This document shows, piece by piece, positions 4,983-5,163 of a stretch of DNA of 5,163 bases. This stretch comes from Oscillospiraceae bacterium (GTDB lineage Bacteria > Bacillota > Clostridia > Oscillospirales > Oscillospiraceae). The position numbers and the translations under genes are program-made. How positions within the stretch are numbered: position 1 is the first letter of the stretch; each line of letters opens with the position of its first letter. Under the pieces are notes generated by a model, which made no database searches, had not been told where the DNA came from, and was given only the letters and a program-made list of their open reading frames with translations. The stretch lies in contig JAFXBH010000278.1 of NCBI GenBank assembly GCA_017521875.1, positions 1-5,163 on the forward strand, in the 5' to 3' direction.

Positions 4983-5163
4983 ATGTATAACCGCTACACA
5001 CCCCAGCAGGACGGCTCTCACCGCCGCAACCGGGTGGATGAGCCATCATCTTATCAGGAGCACCACAGTCCACCACCGCCGCAAGAACCACCACACAAGC
5101 CATCTCCGTCCCCGGGAGGGCATTCCGGCGGCAACATCGGTGGGTTTCTGCGGCAACTGATAC
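4983..5163 (+). CDS. Proline-rich protein, N-terminal part (cut by window edge), unknown function
   Basis: The frame from this ATG stays open to the right edge and gives 60 residues so far. It begins MYNRYTPQQDGSHRRNR, followed by a low-complexity stretch rich in Pro, His, Gln, Ser and Gly (about 20-51), then NIGGFLRQLI, which looks like the start of an ordered or hydrophobic region. A different frame over the same bases is also open, but it starts inside the previous gene and has a random-looking composition, so this one is chosen. AGGTGA just upstream (4973-4978) overlaps the previous stop and can serve as ribosome binding site at short spacing. The gene is third in the small-gene run. A disordered proline-rich N-terminus before a membrane or helical C-terminus would fit, but the rest is not visible. 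Confidence 0.72.
   Translation, partial: MYNRYTPQQDGSHRRNRVDEPSSYQEHHSPPPPQEPPHKPSPSPGGHSGGNIGGFLRQLI

Noticed and set aside
4975..5160. Open frame starting MILCITATHPSR over the right edge
   Set aside because: It begins inside the end of the preceding gene and its product has a random-looking composition. The frame from 4983 has a sensible start, continues the gene run and gives a coherent proline-rich protein.
1..5163. tRNA, rRNA, CRISPR, insertion sequence, riboswitch or phage element
   Set aside because: No supporting cloverleaf, direct-repeat array, transposase, terminal repeats or structured leader was seen on either strand.

Overview
The window looks like chromosomal DNA from an anaerobic Firmicute of class Clostridia, probably an Oscillospiraceae-type gut bacterium. 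This rests on the strong AGGAGG-type ribosome binding sites, tight gene packing, roughly balanced base composition, a type III pantothenate kinase, and several small unnamed proteins of a style I associate with that family. The taxonomic call is inference. I see no tRNA, rRNA, CRISPR array, insertion sequence or phage gene.

Layout. (1) 2-1016, plus strand: the C-terminal end of an M14 zinc carboxypeptidase, followed at once by a HAD phosphatase whose ribosome binding site overlaps the peptidase stop codon. A perfect 17-bp hairpin at 1034-1071 closes this unit and also serves the convergent gene. (2) 1074-2780, minus strand: a three-helix membrane protein followed by a Gfo/Idh/MocA oxidoreductase with a cysteine-rich insert. 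(3) 2781-2933: a divergent control region. One palindromic TTGCAA can act as -35 element in both directions and sits at the centre of a 30-bp imperfect dyad. (4) 2934-3095, plus strand: a 53-residue single-helix membrane protein with an excellent ribosome binding site. Its stop directly abuts the stop of coaX. (5) 3096-4351, minus strand: a YfcE-like metallophosphoesterase and coaX, joined by a 4-base ATGA overlap. (6) 4428-5163, plus strand: a tight run of three small genes of unknown function, two helical and one proline-rich. The last is cut by the window edge.

How the genes fit together. CoaX makes 4'-phosphopantothenate, the first committed step to coenzyme A, and is translationally coupled to the phosphoesterase. 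The oxidoreductase probably acts on a sugar, inositol or related polyol, but no neighbour identifies its substrate. No terminator is visible between coaX and the downstream minus-strand membrane-protein/oxidoreductase pair. The 53-residue gene may therefore lie antisense inside a longer minus-strand transcript.

I found no clear new defence or mobile system. The least explained parts are the small-gene run at the right end, which carries a repeated short helical motif, and the symmetric divergent promoter region.
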